Shown here: positions 1 through 7,356 of the stretch, piece after piece
How the letters are laid out: each line of letters opens with the position of its first letter
Numbering within the stretch: position 1 is the first letter of the stretch
DNA from: an uncultured Porphyromonadaceae bacterium
GTDB lineage: Bacteria > Bacteroidota > Bacteroidia > Bacteroidales > Muribaculaceae
DNA length: 16,491 nucleotides
NCBI GenBank assembly: GCA_900555715.1
Contig: USMC01000058.1
Span: 1-16,491, forward strand
Direction: 5' to 3'
Notes under the pieces: model-generated
Seen by the model: the letters and a program-made list of their open reading frames with translations, nothing else
Database searches by the model: none
What the model was told of the DNA's origin: nothing
Made by a program: the position numbers and the translations under genes

Positions 1-95
1 ATTTCGATTATAATGTTCATACCTCGTAAAGAAAGTCCCCGGGTATAGGGGGCGTCGTGAGATAGAGAATGCACTGCGGAGAAAATGAGGAGAAG
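1..95. other. Unassigned left edge
   Basis: No forward frame stays open. Two minus-strand frames are open through the stretch, but nothing in them is recognisable. A short GC-rich dyad (CCCCGGGTATAGGGG) lies at about 37-51. No canonical promoter for def was found here, so def transcription probably starts beyond the window. Confidence 0.4.
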
Positions 96-236
96 ATGGG
101 GAAACATACGGAGTTGATCGACGGCGGACTGCGCAAGATGGCACGCCGCGACAAGGCGCTCGTCGACGAGATGTCTGCGACTATCATTCTGAACGATTTT
201 CTCGGCAGCAGAGCCTACCGGGATGCTAATATATAA
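96..236 (+). pseudogene. C-terminal remnant of RuvX/YqgF (Holliday junction resolvase-like)
   Basis: The 46 codons from ATG 96 resemble the C-terminal third of RuvX (YqgF). They contain the GG-containing helix, the RRDKALVDEMSATIIL segment with the conserved VDxxSA acidic motif, and a usual tail. The stop at 234-236 lies 2 bases before def, and ruvX directly upstream of def is a familiar Bacteroidales order. Full RuvX is about 135-140 residues. The N-terminal RNase H-like fold, with its first catalytic Asp and the DERxSTxxA motif, is missing: all three forward frames of bases 1-95 carry stops and none shows those motifs. An earlier in-frame ATG at 69 adds nine residues without homology. The cause could be true truncation, a rearrangement, or an assembly error at a contig edge. 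The family assignment is fairly confident; the cause is not known. Confidence 0.6.
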
Positions 237-238
237 TT

Positions 239-796
239 ATGAAACTACCAGTATACCTCTACGGACACCCTGTGCTCCGCAAAATCTCCGAGCCTATAGC
301 CGCCGGCACTGACATCAAGGAACTTGTCGGACAGATGTACGACTGCATGTATGAATCGGAAGGCGTCGGTCTCGCAGCGCCGCAGATCGGCAAGAACATC
401 CGCCTTGTAGTCATCGACGCCGACCCCTTCGCCGAGTCTTTTCCCGAATGTGCAGGGCGTAAGCTCACACTTGTAAACCCCACCGTCGAAGTGCTCGACG
501 GCGACACCGTCACACGCGCCGAAGGCTGCCTCAGCCTTCCCGGAATCAGCGAGAACGTGCCGCGCGTAGAGCATATACGTCTGAGCTGGCTCGACGAGAA
601 CTTCGAACCGCACACCGAAGAAATCAGCGGTTTTCTGGCCCGGATAGTCCAGCATGAATGCGACCACCTCGAAGGACTCCTCTACATCGACCATATCTCA
701 GGAATCCGCAAACAGCTCATACGCGGCAAACTCAACAACATTGCAAAGGGACGCATCGCCGTGGACTACCCCGTGCGCTTCGCCCCTAAACACTGA
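239..796 (+). CDS. def: Peptide deformylase
   Basis: This is a cytoplasmic metalloenzyme that removes the N-formyl group from new proteins during translation. All three family motifs are intact: GVGLAAPQIG at residues 42-51 (Gln49 helps hold the transition state), EGCLSLPG at 95-102 (Cys97 binds the metal), and QHECDHLEG at 138-146 (His139 and His143 bind the metal, Glu140 is the catalytic base). The length of 185 aa is normal for the family. The ATG at 239 is the natural start, giving the typical MKLPVYLYG beginning; no clear Shine-Dalgarno site precedes it. It follows the ruvX remnant by 2 bases and precedes ettA by 23 bases, so the two complete genes probably form one transcript linked to translation. 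Identification is secure. Confidence 0.97.
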   Translation: MKLPVYLYGHPVLRKISEPIAAGTDIKELVGQMYDCMYESEGVGLAAPQIGKNIRLVVIDADPFAESFPECAGRKLTLVNPTVEVLDGDTVTRAEGCLSLPGISENVPRVEHIRLSWLDENFEPHTEEISGFLARIVQHECDHLEGLLYIDHISGIRKQLIRGKLNNIAKGRIAVDYPVRFAPKH

Positions 797-819
797 CAAA
801 CATAATCAACCACATAATC

Positions 820-2505
820 ATGGCTGACGACAAAAAAATCATCTTCTCCATGGTGGGTGTGAGCAAAATCTACCCGCCACAGAAACAAGTACTCAAAGAC
901 ATCTACCTCTCCTTCTTCTACGGCGCCAAAATCGGTATCATCGGTCTCAACGGCTCCGGTAAGTCCACCCTGCTTAAAATCATTGCAGGCATCGACAAAG
1001 ACTATCAGGGCGAAGTAGTATTCGCTCCCGGCTACAGCGTAGGCTACCTTGAGCAGGAGCCGCATCTCGACCCGGACAAGACCGTCATTGAAGTGGTTCG
1101 TGAAGGCGTACAGCCCGTGATGGACCTCCTCGCCGAATTTGAAAAAGTAAACGAATCGTTCGGCGATCCCGATGTGCTCGACGACCCAGAGAAGATGGAC
1201 GCGCTCATTGCCCGTCAGGCAGAACTTCAGGACAAACTCGACGCCGCCGACGCATGGAATATCGACACCAAGCTCGAACGGGCTATGGACGCACTCCAGT
1301 GCCCTCCCGACGACCAGCCCGTCACCACGCTCTCCGGCGGTGAGCGCCGCCGTGTGGCTCTCTGCCGTCTCCTCCTGCAGCAGCCCGACGTCCTTCTTCT
1401 CGACGAACCTACGAACCACCTCGACGCCGAGAGTATCGACTGGCTTGAGCAGCACCTCCATCAGTATCCCGGAACTGTCATCGCCATCACACACGACCGC
1501 TACTTCCTCGATCATGTTGCAGGATGGATTCTCGAGCTTGACCGAGGCGAAGGCATTCCCTGGAAAGGCAACTACTCTTCATGGCTCGACCAGAAGACAA
1601 AACGCATGGCACAGGAAGAGAAACAGGCTTCGAAACGCCGCAAGACACTCGAACGCGAGCTCGAATGGGTGCGCATGGCACCAAAGGCACGCCAGGCAAA
1701 GGGCAAAGCACGACTGAACTCATACGACAAACTTCTCAATGAAGACCAGAAACAGCGCGAGGAACGCCTGGAGATATTCATTCCCAATGGTCCGCGCCTG
1801 GGCAACAAGGTCATCGAAGCTCAGCATCTCGCCAAAGCTTTCTCTCACAAAATCTTATTCAAGGACCTCTCGTTCGCTCTGCCGCCGAACGGCATTGTCG
1901 GCGTCATCGGACCGAACGGCGCCGGCAAGACTACCCTCTTCCGCCTTATCATGGGACAGGAAAAGCCCGACAACGGAACGTTCGAAGTGGGCGAGACAGT
2001 AAAGATAGCCTACGTCGACCAATCGCACCACGATCTCCTGCCTGAGCGCAGTGTCTACGAAGTCATTTCGCAGGGTGTAGAGTCGTTCCGCATGGGCGGT
2101 CGCGACGTCAACGCACGCGCCTATCTGTCACGCTTCAACTTCACTGGCGCCGATCAGGAAAAGAAAATAGGCGTTCTTTCCGGCGGTGAACGCAACCGCC
2201 TGCACCTTGCAATGGCTCTCAAGGAAGAAGGCAACGTCCTTCTGCTCGACGAACCGACGAACGACATCGACGTCAACACTCTCCGCGCTCTCGAAGAAGG
2301 TCTGGAAGACTTCGCAGGATGCGCCGTCGTAGTAAGCCACGACCGATGGTTCCTCGACCGTATCTGCACTCACATCCTCAGCTTCGAAGGCGACGGCAAT
2401 GTCGTATTCTATGAAGGCTCATACTCCGACTACGAAGAGTATAAAAAGATGCAGAACGGCGGCAAGGAGCTTCCCCGCCGCCGCTACCGTAAACTTATGG
2501 AATAA
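820..2505 (+). CDS. ettA: EttA-type ABC-F energy-dependent translational throttle protein
   Basis: This is a soluble twin-ATPase ABC-F protein. EttA binds the ribosomal E site and gates early elongation according to the ATP/ADP ratio. Domain 1 has Walker A GLNGSGKST (residues 42-50), signature LSGGE (171-175) and Walker B ending Asp195-Glu196. Domain 2 has Walker A GPNGAGKTT (364-372), signature LSGGE (453-457) and Walker B ending Asp477-Glu478. The charged, Lys/Arg/Glu-rich linker at about 255-310 fits the interdomain tRNA-contacting segment, and there are no membrane segments. The length of 561 aa matches EttA (about 555) rather than longer Uup-type proteins. It sits 23 bases after def. Its TAA (2503-2505) directly abuts the stop codon of the convergent glycosyltransferase with no intergenic terminator. 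ABC-F membership is certain; the EttA subtype is likely. Confidence 0.93.
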   Translation: MADDKKIIFSMVGVSKIYPPQKQVLKDIYLSFFYGAKIGIIGLNGSGKSTLLKIIAGIDKDYQGEVVFAPGYSVGYLEQEPHLDPDKTVIEVVREGVQPVMDLLAEFEKVNESFGDPDVLDDPEKMDALIARQAELQDKLDAADAWNIDTKLERAMDALQCPPDDQPVTTLSGGERRRVALCRLLLQQPDVLLLDEPTNHLDAESIDWLEQHLHQYPGTVIAITHDRYFLDHVAGWILELDRGEGIPWKGNYSSWLDQKTKRMAQEEKQASKRRKTLERELEWVRMAPKARQAKGKARLNSYDKLLNEDQKQREERLEIFIPNGPRLGNKVIEAQHLAKAFSHKILFKDLSFALPPNGIVGVIGPNGAGKTTLFRLIMGQEKPDNGTFEVGETVKIAYVDQSHHDLLPERSVYEVISQGVESFRMGGRDVNARAYLSRFNFTGADQEKKIGVLSGGERNRLHLAMALKEEGNVLLLDEPTNDIDVNTLRALEEGLEDFAGCAVVVSHDRWFLDRICTHILSFEGDGNVVFYEGSYSDYEEYKKMQNGGKELPRRRYRKLME

Positions 2506-3573
2506 TCATTCAAGCATGTGCCTGTAGACTGATTCAAGTCTGGCACATACGCTCGATGGCAGATATGCAGCGATGCGGCTGAGCGATTCTTCGCCCATGT
2601 GCCGCATCGCTTCTTTATTGTCGAGAGCATAATTTAGCGCCTCTGTCAGAGCCTTAACGTCGCCGGGGTTGACGAGGATACCGTTCACACCGTCGGAAAT
2701 GATGTCCGGAATACCGCCCACACGGGTTGCTATCACCGGCTTCCCATAGCTCATCGCCTCAAGGATGCAAACAGGCATACCCTCGAAATAGGATGGCAGA
2801 ATGAATGCATCGCACTGCGCCAGCCGACGCGCCTTGTCCTGCCCGGACACCCAGCCGCCGTACTCCACGATATCTTCTACGCCTTTCTCATGTACCTCAG
2901 CCATCATGCCGGCGACGTCTCCGGCGCCACAAAGAACAATCTTCAGGCAACCCTTGTAGCGCTCGCGGTCAGCAGCGACAGCGTCAATGATGTCATATAT
3001 GCCCTTAAGCGGTGTTATCATGCCCAGGAACAACAGCGTGGTGACACCGTCTGTTTTCGCAGGCACATCAACGGGTGTCGGAGGATTGACGCCGTTGGGC
3101 ACGACCTCCATATGCTTCACTTTAAAGTTATCCCTGAAGAAATCGAGCCAGCTATCGGATAGCACGACAAGGACGTCGCACTTGTCGAGCGTAGCCTGTA
3201 CCGCAGCCTTATGCTTGAGCGAGAAATCCTTAAAGCCTCCGCCATGCATGTGGTACAGCACCTTGCGCCCGAATGCCGACGCTATGTTTATAAACATCCG
3301 CTTGCGCCAGAAACTATTGTCGGAGCAGCCGTGAACATGCACTATCTTAATATTACTGTCAGTGGCAAGCAACCACGTAAAACGGACAAGTCCGCGCGCC
3401 ATGAACAGGAACTTACGCAACTTGCCGCCGTCGGAGTTGGTAGCGACAAAACGATAAGGTCTGACAAACTGACTGTGGTACTTCTCTACATCCGGAATGC
3501 CGCCTCTGGACGACTTGTAGTCAATGCCAATGGCAAGCACACTCTCTGATATTTTAGGGTCGATAGCCTCCAT
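2506..3573 (-). CDS. GT4-family glycosyltransferase
   Basis: This is a 355-aa GT-B glycosyltransferase of family 4, which transfers a sugar from a nucleotide-sugar donor to a growing surface polysaccharide at the cytoplasmic membrane face. The N-terminal Gly-rich loop is SRGGIPDV (about 22-28). The C-terminal donor domain begins near LLFLGMITPLKG (181-191), and the EX7E retaining motif is Glu264/Glu272 in YFEGMPVCILEAMSYGKPVI. No transmembrane helix or signal peptide is present. Its start overlaps the stop of the TupA-like gene by one base (TAATG, 3571-3575), which favours translational coupling. It is the last gene of a four-gene cluster and ends flush against ettA. Donor and acceptor sugars cannot be read from the sequence. 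Confidence 0.92.
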   Translation of the reverse strand: MEAIDPKISESVLAIGIDYKSSRGGIPDVEKYHSQFVRPYRFVATNSDGGKLRKFLFMARGLVRFTWLLATDSNIKIVHVHGCSDNSFWRKRMFINIASAFGRKVLYHMHGGGFKDFSLKHKAAVQATLDKCDVLVVLSDSWLDFFRDNFKVKHMEVVPNGVNPPTPVDVPAKTDGVTTLLFLGMITPLKGIYDIIDAVAADRERYKGCLKIVLCGAGDVAGMMAEVHEKGVEDIVEYGGWVSGQDKARRLAQCDAFILPSYFEGMPVCILEAMSYGKPVIATRVGGIPDIISDGVNGILVNPGDVKALTEALNYALDNKEAMRHMGEESLSRIAAYLPSSVCARLESVYRHMLE

Positions 3574-4421
3574 TATTTCTTAACATCCAGACACTGCCCC
3601 ATATCAAGCAGATACTCATCGGTAAAATAGCGCATACGACCTCCGTTGCTTGTGAAGGTCATCTCGCCGAAGTACACCTTGTCGCCTACCTCATAAAGGT
3701 CTACTCTCACGCAAGGAATGCCTGCGCTAAGTTTCTCGCTAATCTCTATCATACGTTCAAGCTGTCTCGGGCGGGCAACCTCAACGTCGTTCTTATACTT
3801 TCCGTATATCCTTTCGGGATGTCGCTGCCAGTCGGGTAAGGAATAGCTTACGACGCTCACCTTGTGTTTATCTATGTTGCGGTCGGCGCATACAAGACAT
3901 GCCTGAGCCTTGCCGTTAAAGCACCATATCTTGTAATCGACAACACCGTGCGACCCTTCGGAGGGGAGCAGAACTTCCACCACATAGCTGTTCTTTATAT
4001 CGAGGTAATGAGGCTCGCCTGTGGCGAATCCGAACCAGCGCGAAGTACCATTCTTCAGCTTATTTCTGACAGTCTCAGCGCTGACTTTGCTCTTGTCGTT
4101 CACAACAACGACATTGCCGGAGCCTGATGTCGGCTTAATGACAAACTGCTGCGGAAGATTGTCGAAATCGATGTCGTCAACGCTCTTGCAATGCTGGTAC
4201 ATAGGAACAAGTATTTCTTCCAGTCCGCGTTCCTTCACATATTCACGGACAAGATACTTATCCGACAGACGCGTCCACACTGACAAATCGGAATGCCGGG
4301 ACAACCATAATATTTTCTCATTGAGATCGTGCGGCTCCGACAAAGAAGGTATGCGTTTGAACTTGACTACATACCTTAACCAGCCTAAGGCATGCGACAG
4401 ATACTTAACCGCCTTATTCAT
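3573..4421 (-). CDS. TupA-like ATP-grasp protein, polysaccharide modification
   Basis: This 282-aa protein resembles the TupA-like ATP-grasp family (ATPgrasp_TupA), named for teichuronopeptide synthesis and common in capsule and O-antigen clusters. Such enzymes are thought to join an amino or carboxyl group to a glycan precursor using ATP. Visible signs are the N-terminal LNEKILWL and LSDKYLVREYVKER segments, the nucleotide-binding FVIKPTSGSGNVVVV (93-107), VVEVLLP (147-153), DYKIWCFNGK (162-171), and the metal-binding region VRVDLYEVGDKVYFGEMTF (238-256) followed by TSNGG. The gene overlaps its upstream neighbour by ATGA (4418-4421) and its downstream neighbour by TAATG. Family membership is likely; the exact reaction is unknown. 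Confidence 0.82.
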   Translation of the reverse strand: MNKAVKYLSHALGWLRYVVKFKRIPSLSEPHDLNEKILWLSRHSDLSVWTRLSDKYLVREYVKERGLEEILVPMYQHCKSVDDIDFDNLPQQFVIKPTSGSGNVVVVNDKSKVSAETVRNKLKNGTSRWFGFATGEPHYLDIKNSYVVEVLLPSEGSHGVVDYKIWCFNGKAQACLVCADRNIDKHKVSVVSYSLPDWQRHPERIYGKYKNDVEVARPRQLERMIEISEKLSAGIPCVRVDLYEVGDKVYFGEMTFTSNGGRMRYFTDEYLLDMGQCLDVKK

Positions 4422-4921
4422 CTTTTGTGACGATTTATTTTTTTTGCTGCTGTCTGCGAAATTTCATCAGCGATAAACGACGAAATTTCCGGCTGCACTG
4501 CATCGGACAATAAATGACGTTTCACTTCAGAATCGTCGTTAAGATAATGCCTGAGGTCATCTTCATCCTTTATTATCGTCAAATAACCCAGCTCTTCCAA
4601 GTGCGTTGCTGTAGACACCTGATGGTCGTTACGGTGTTCACCCAGACGAGCCAGACGCGGTAGCACCAGGATAGGCTTGTTAAGGCGCATTGCCGTGATA
4701 ATGATTCCCATACCGGCATGAGCCACTATCAGCCGGCTTTTTTTCACATAATCATCATATTCTTTTGCAGGAATAAGATTGAGCTGTCTGAAATGACGGG
4801 GTGTATATTTGCCGGGCAATGCCTGAGCGACAACCTCCTCACTGAGTTCGGCTACCACACCATCGACCATCTCCATAAGTCGGTCGAACGGGAATTGCGT
4901 ACCGGTTGAAACAAATATCAT
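4418..4921 (-). CDS. Alg13/PssE-like glycosyltransferase catalytic subunit (GT28 C-terminal type)
   Basis: This 167-aa protein matches the single-domain GT28 C-terminal fold of Alg13, PssE and related polysaccharide subunits. Together with an Alg14/PssD-like partner such proteins make one split GT-B glycosyltransferase. Motifs are IFVSTGTQFPFDRL (2-15), the donor-binding VAHAGMGIIITAM (66-78), and PRLARLGEHRNDHQ (88-101), equivalent to the family's EHxxxHQ region. The Alg14-like gene lies 12 bases upstream, which supports a heterodimer. The gene ends with ATGA overlapping the TupA-like start. A run of eight A residues (minus strand) lies near its 3' end; a -1 slip there would enter the TupA-like frame. 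Sugar specificity is not determinable. Confidence 0.88.
   Translation of the reverse strand: MIFVSTGTQFPFDRLMEMVDGVVAELSEEVVAQALPGKYTPRHFRQLNLIPAKEYDDYVKKSRLIVAHAGMGIIITAMRLNKPILVLPRLARLGEHRNDHQVSTATHLEELGYLTIIKDEDDLRHYLNDDSEVKRHLLSDAVQPEISSFIADEISQTAAKKINRHKR
4438..4445 (-). other. A8 homopolymer (possible -1 slippery site) before the ATGA junction
   Basis: Reading the minus strand, eight consecutive A residues span the Ala-Lys-Lys-Ile codons near the end of the Alg13-like gene. In the normal frame the gene continues nine codons and stops at 4418-4420. If the ribosome slips back by one, or one A is added, the frame stays open and runs through the TupA-like ATG (4419-4421), giving an in-frame Alg13-TupA fusion. 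Loss of one A gives an immediate TAA stop. The geometry is seen directly; use of the site is unproven. Confidence 0.4.
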
Positions 4922-4933
4922 TCTGTTAGTAAT

Positions 4934-5410
4934 TTAAAGGACATTACCATGATACTCCACTTTCTTTGCAGCTAAATGCGGCCACTGGGTCAACGTTCTG
5001 TCTGCTATGTGCACTGCTATCCTGCCACATAGCGAAAGACGGTCGGCATTGGCTACAGAGTCAATCCAGATGGTATGAATACCCATCAGCCTGCCTACCA
5101 GGAGTCCCATAAGACCGGGAGCTGCTCCGGTGGAAATAATCATGTCCGGCTTTTCACGACGCATAATAGCGAAAAGCCGTTTAATCTGACCGAAAGCGCG
5201 ACAGAAATTTGTTCGGGAGAAGTCCTGGACCAGATAAAAATTATGCTCTCCTTCCGGACGACCCTCCTCGGCGGTTGAAACATATACAAGTCTGCAGACA
5301 TCCGACACCGGACGCATCATGCGCATCAACTGCACAAGATGTCCGCCGAAAGAAGCCACAGCCAACACCACCGGTTTATCTGCATCATTCGATATCATAT
5401 CTATATGCAT
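4934..5410 (-). CDS. Alg14/PssD-like glycosyltransferase membrane-anchoring subunit
   Basis: This 158-aa protein resembles Alg14 and bacterial PssD/CpsF-type subunits, which bind the lipid-linked acceptor and recruit the Alg13-like catalytic subunit. Signs are the Gly-rich loop VASFGGHLVQL (18-28), the EKPDMIISTGAAPGLMGLLVGRLMG region (86-110) with its hydrophobic acceptor-side helix, and IWIDSVANADRLSLCG (114-129), matching the family's ExxA(N)xxxxS region. It is the first gene of the cluster, 12 bases before the Alg13-like gene. The start ATG at 5408-5410 is used; a second ATG four codons later is possible. No good TTTG-N20-TAnnTTTG promoter was found upstream, so expression may come from a divergent promoter type or read-through. 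Confidence 0.87.
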   Translation of the reverse strand: MHIDMISNDADKPVVLAVASFGGHLVQLMRMMRPVSDVCRLVYVSTAEEGRPEGEHNFYLVQDFSRTNFCRAFGQIKRLFAIMRREKPDMIISTGAAPGLMGLLVGRLMGIHTIWIDSVANADRLSLCGRIAVHIADRTLTQWPHLAAKKVEYHGNVL

Positions 5411-5616
5411 CGACTTTTAGTTATATCAGTTCTGTCATCCAACAATAACTTTTTCTTTAAAAACGTATAGATAATATAAATATTGTGCCGCATTCATTTC
5501 CCTTGCAATTATTTTTGTGCCGCCGGTCAATACAACTCTCTTCCGGTCGATACGCAAATTAAGACCGGCGCAGCGGATGCCGAGCGCCGGTCTTATTCTT
5601 TATTACACCGCAAGGA
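5411..5616. other. Intergenic spacer between the glycan cluster and the DUF1080 operon
   Basis: This AT-rich spacer holds the terminator hairpin at 5560-5595. It also holds two near-identical 11-base direct repeats (CCGGTCAATAC at 5523-5533, CCGGTCGATAC at 5543-5553) spaced 20 bases apart. On the minus strand a TACGTTTT at 5460-5467 resembles a -7 element but lacks a matching -33. No gene is seen. Confidence 0.5.
5560..5595 (-). terminator. Hairpin downstream of the DUF1080 operon
   Basis: Perfect 11-bp arms (TAAGACCGGCG at 5560-5570 and its complement at 5585-5595) enclose a 14-base loop that contains a small CGG/CCG stem. On the minus strand the stem ends in TTAATTTG, a short and imperfect U tract. 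It lies 21 bases after the stop of the last DUF1080 gene, which fits termination or 3'-end protection of that transcript. A T-rich stretch also follows on the plus strand, so it may act both ways. Confidence 0.65.
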
Positions 5617-6516
5617 CTATTCGAGTTCCTTGACGCGGATGTTGCGGTACCAGACGTCGTCGCCGTGATCCTGAAGACCGATGTAGCCTTCGTGGTTTTC
5701 ACCACCCATGTTGAGCATCAGCTTATAGGCTGCGGGGAAGTCGCCGTCGGGATTGAACTTGCTGTCTTTGAGCATCTGCTTCCACTTCGGAGTCCACAGA
5801 TGGTATTCGAGGACATTCTCACCGTTCTGAGAGTGAATGACGGTGCCCTTATAGACAGTAATCTTCGCTTTGTTCCACTCGCCGAACGGCTTGGCGTTCT
5901 GAGGCTTCGCAGGAATCATATCGTAGAGCGAAGCCGACTGACGGTTGCCGTCGATGCCAAGCTTGGCATCTTCATGGTTGTCGTTGTCGAGCACCTGATA
6001 TTCGGATGCCGACTGCCAGATCGGGAGATATACTTCCTCTCCGTCCTCGTCGGTGACAGCTTCCTGGGCAAGATAGAATATGCCCGAGTTGCCGCCTTTG
6101 GAAATCTTATATTCCAGCTCAAGCTCGAAGTTTTTGAACTTATGCGGGAAAATAAGGTCGCCTCCACCTTCCATCTGAGCCTCGCCCGTACCCGAGCCGA
6201 CAAGATGGATAGCTCCGTCGTCGACATTCCAGCTTGTCGGAGCGGCATCCATTCCGTAGCCGCGCCATCCGTCGAGGTTTTCACCGTTGAAAATGACAAT
6301 ATAGCCTTCGTCGTCCACCGGAAGTGCGGAAATGTCGGTCTGCGCACGGTCGGCGATACGATACTCACCTCTGGCAGCCTTGGCTGCTATTTCGGTGCTG
6401 TCTTTCTGGCATGTGCATCCCGGGCAACTGCATTTGCACTTGCAGCTGCCGTTGCCGCCGCACGACGACAGCAATGCTGCCGCCGCGCCTATGATAAACA
6501 GAGTTTTTTTCATCAT
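5617..6516 (-). CDS. DUF1080 (3-keto-disaccharide hydrolase-type) lipoprotein with Cys-rich N-terminus
   Basis: This 299-aa lipoprotein has a signal peptide ending in lipobox LLSSC (Cys19), then six more cysteines within residues 25-36 (Cys25, 27, 29, 31, 34, 36), before a DUF1080 domain from about residue 70. DUF1080 is a concanavalin-like beta-sandwich, annotated as 3-keto-disaccharide hydrolase. Domain marks are LDGWRGYG (81-88), NSGIFYLAQE (143-152), EYQVLDNDNHEDAKLG (172-187), DGNRQSASLYD (189-199), FGEWN (211-215) and LQDHGDDVWYRN (281-292). Its first ATG overlaps the stop of the upstream paralogue (ATGA at 6513-6516). An ATG one codon later is an equal alternative. It probably acts in the periplasm or on the outer membrane, cleaving keto-glycosides made by the oxidoreductase upstream. 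The substrate is unknown. Confidence 0.9.
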   Translation of the reverse strand: MMKKTLFIIGAAAALLSSCGGNGSCKCKCSCPGCTCQKDSTEIAAKAARGEYRIADRAQTDISALPVDDEGYIVIFNGENLDGWRGYGMDAAPTSWNVDDGAIHLVGSGTGEAQMEGGGDLIFPHKFKNFELELEYKISKGGNSGIFYLAQEAVTDEDGEEVYLPIWQSASEYQVLDNDNHEDAKLGIDGNRQSASLYDMIPAKPQNAKPFGEWNKAKITVYKGTVIHSQNGENVLEYHLWTPKWKQMLKDSKFNPDGDFPAAYKLMLNMGGENHEGYIGLQDHGDDVWYRNIRVKELE

Positions 6517-7334
6517 TTAAGTTCTTTTACGCGTACGTTACGATACCATACTTCGTTTCCATGATCCTGGAAAGCGAAGAAACCCTTGTGCTTGTCGTTG
6601 AGTTTTTCGAAAGCGACAGGAAGGTCTTTTTCGTTGAATTTGCTGTTCTGAAGCATTTCGGTCCACTCGGGTGTCCACATGTCGTATTCGAGCACTTTCT
6701 CGCCGTTCTGGTAGTGCTCCACATGTCCGTTGTTAACAACCACGCGTGCTGTGTTCCACTCGCCCCAGGGCTTAGAGTTCTGAGGATTGGCGGGAATAAG
6801 GTCATAGAGCGACGCCGACTGACGGTTGCCGTCCACACCGAGTTTTGCGTCGGGATGGTTCACATTGTCGAGAATCTGATATTCGGGAGTTGTGACGAAG
6901 AGCCAGCCGAGATTGCCGTCAGCATCTTTGAATTCCTGACCCATGTAGAAGAAACCGGAATTGGCACCTTCCGACACCTTCCAGTCGAACTGCACGTCGA
7001 AATTGTCGAAATTATGAGCGAAGATGATGTCACCGCCCTTGCCCTCGGCAGGCACGAAATGGAGCGTGCTGTCGTCGGCTGTCCATCCGCCGGGGATGGT
7101 GTCACGACCGTAGCCGCGCCAGCCCGTGAGATCCTCGCCACCGAAGAGAACGGTAAAGCCTTCCTCGTCGATGGGGAACACGCCGGTAGCAGTTTCGTCG
7201 CCGAAGGCGGCGACTGAATATGTGAGAGTGTCGACAGGTGCGGCAGCCTCCTCGTTTGTCGTTGCAGCTTTCTTGCCGCACGATGCAGCAGACAGCACAA
7301 GCAGCGAAGATATGAAGAAAACAGTTTTTTTCAT
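6513..7334 (-). CDS. DUF1080 (3-keto-disaccharide hydrolase-type) lipoprotein
   Basis: This 273-aa lipoprotein is a paralogue of its downstream neighbour. The signal peptide ends in LSAASC (Cys19), followed by a short Thr/Ala/Glu-rich linker and the DUF1080 domain from about residue 58. Shared marks are LTGWRGYG (69-76), NSGFFYMGQE (125-134), EYQILDNVNHPDAKLG (151-166), DGNRQSASLYD (168-178), WGEWN (190-194) and FQDHGNEVWYRN (255-266). It lacks the Cys-rich segment of its partner. It follows the Gfo/Idh/MocA gene after a 67-base gap that contains a heptamer tandem repeat. Its stop overlaps the next start by ATGA. The inferred role is cleavage of a 3-keto-glycoside outside the cytoplasm; the two paralogues may differ in anomer or aglycone preference. 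Confidence 0.92.
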   Translation of the reverse strand: MKKTVFFISSLLVLSAASCGKKAATTNEEAAAPVDTLTYSVAAFGDETATGVFPIDEEGFTVLFGGEDLTGWRGYGRDTIPGGWTADDSTLHFVPAEGKGGDIIFAHNFDNFDVQFDWKVSEGANSGFFYMGQEFKDADGNLGWLFVTTPEYQILDNVNHPDAKLGVDGNRQSASLYDLIPANPQNSKPWGEWNTARVVVNNGHVEHYQNGEKVLEYDMWTPEWTEMLQNSKFNEKDLPVAFEKLNDKHKGFFAFQDHGNEVWYRNVRVKELK

Positions 7335-7356
7335 TTCAATTATGTATTTAAAATTC

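Noticed and set aside
766..1515. 249-codon minus-strand frame over def and ettA
   Set aside because: It is antisense to highly conserved ABC-F motifs and shows no homology or start signal.
5460..5467. Promoter for the Alg14-like gene (TACGTTTT)
   Set aside because: The -7 match is imperfect and no TTTG-like box lies 19-21 bases upstream.
5665..6564. 299-codon plus-strand open frame opposite the DUF1080 gene
   Set aside because: It is a frame shadow of a clear lipoprotein gene; the translation has no recognisable domain and reflects codon bias of the opposite strand.
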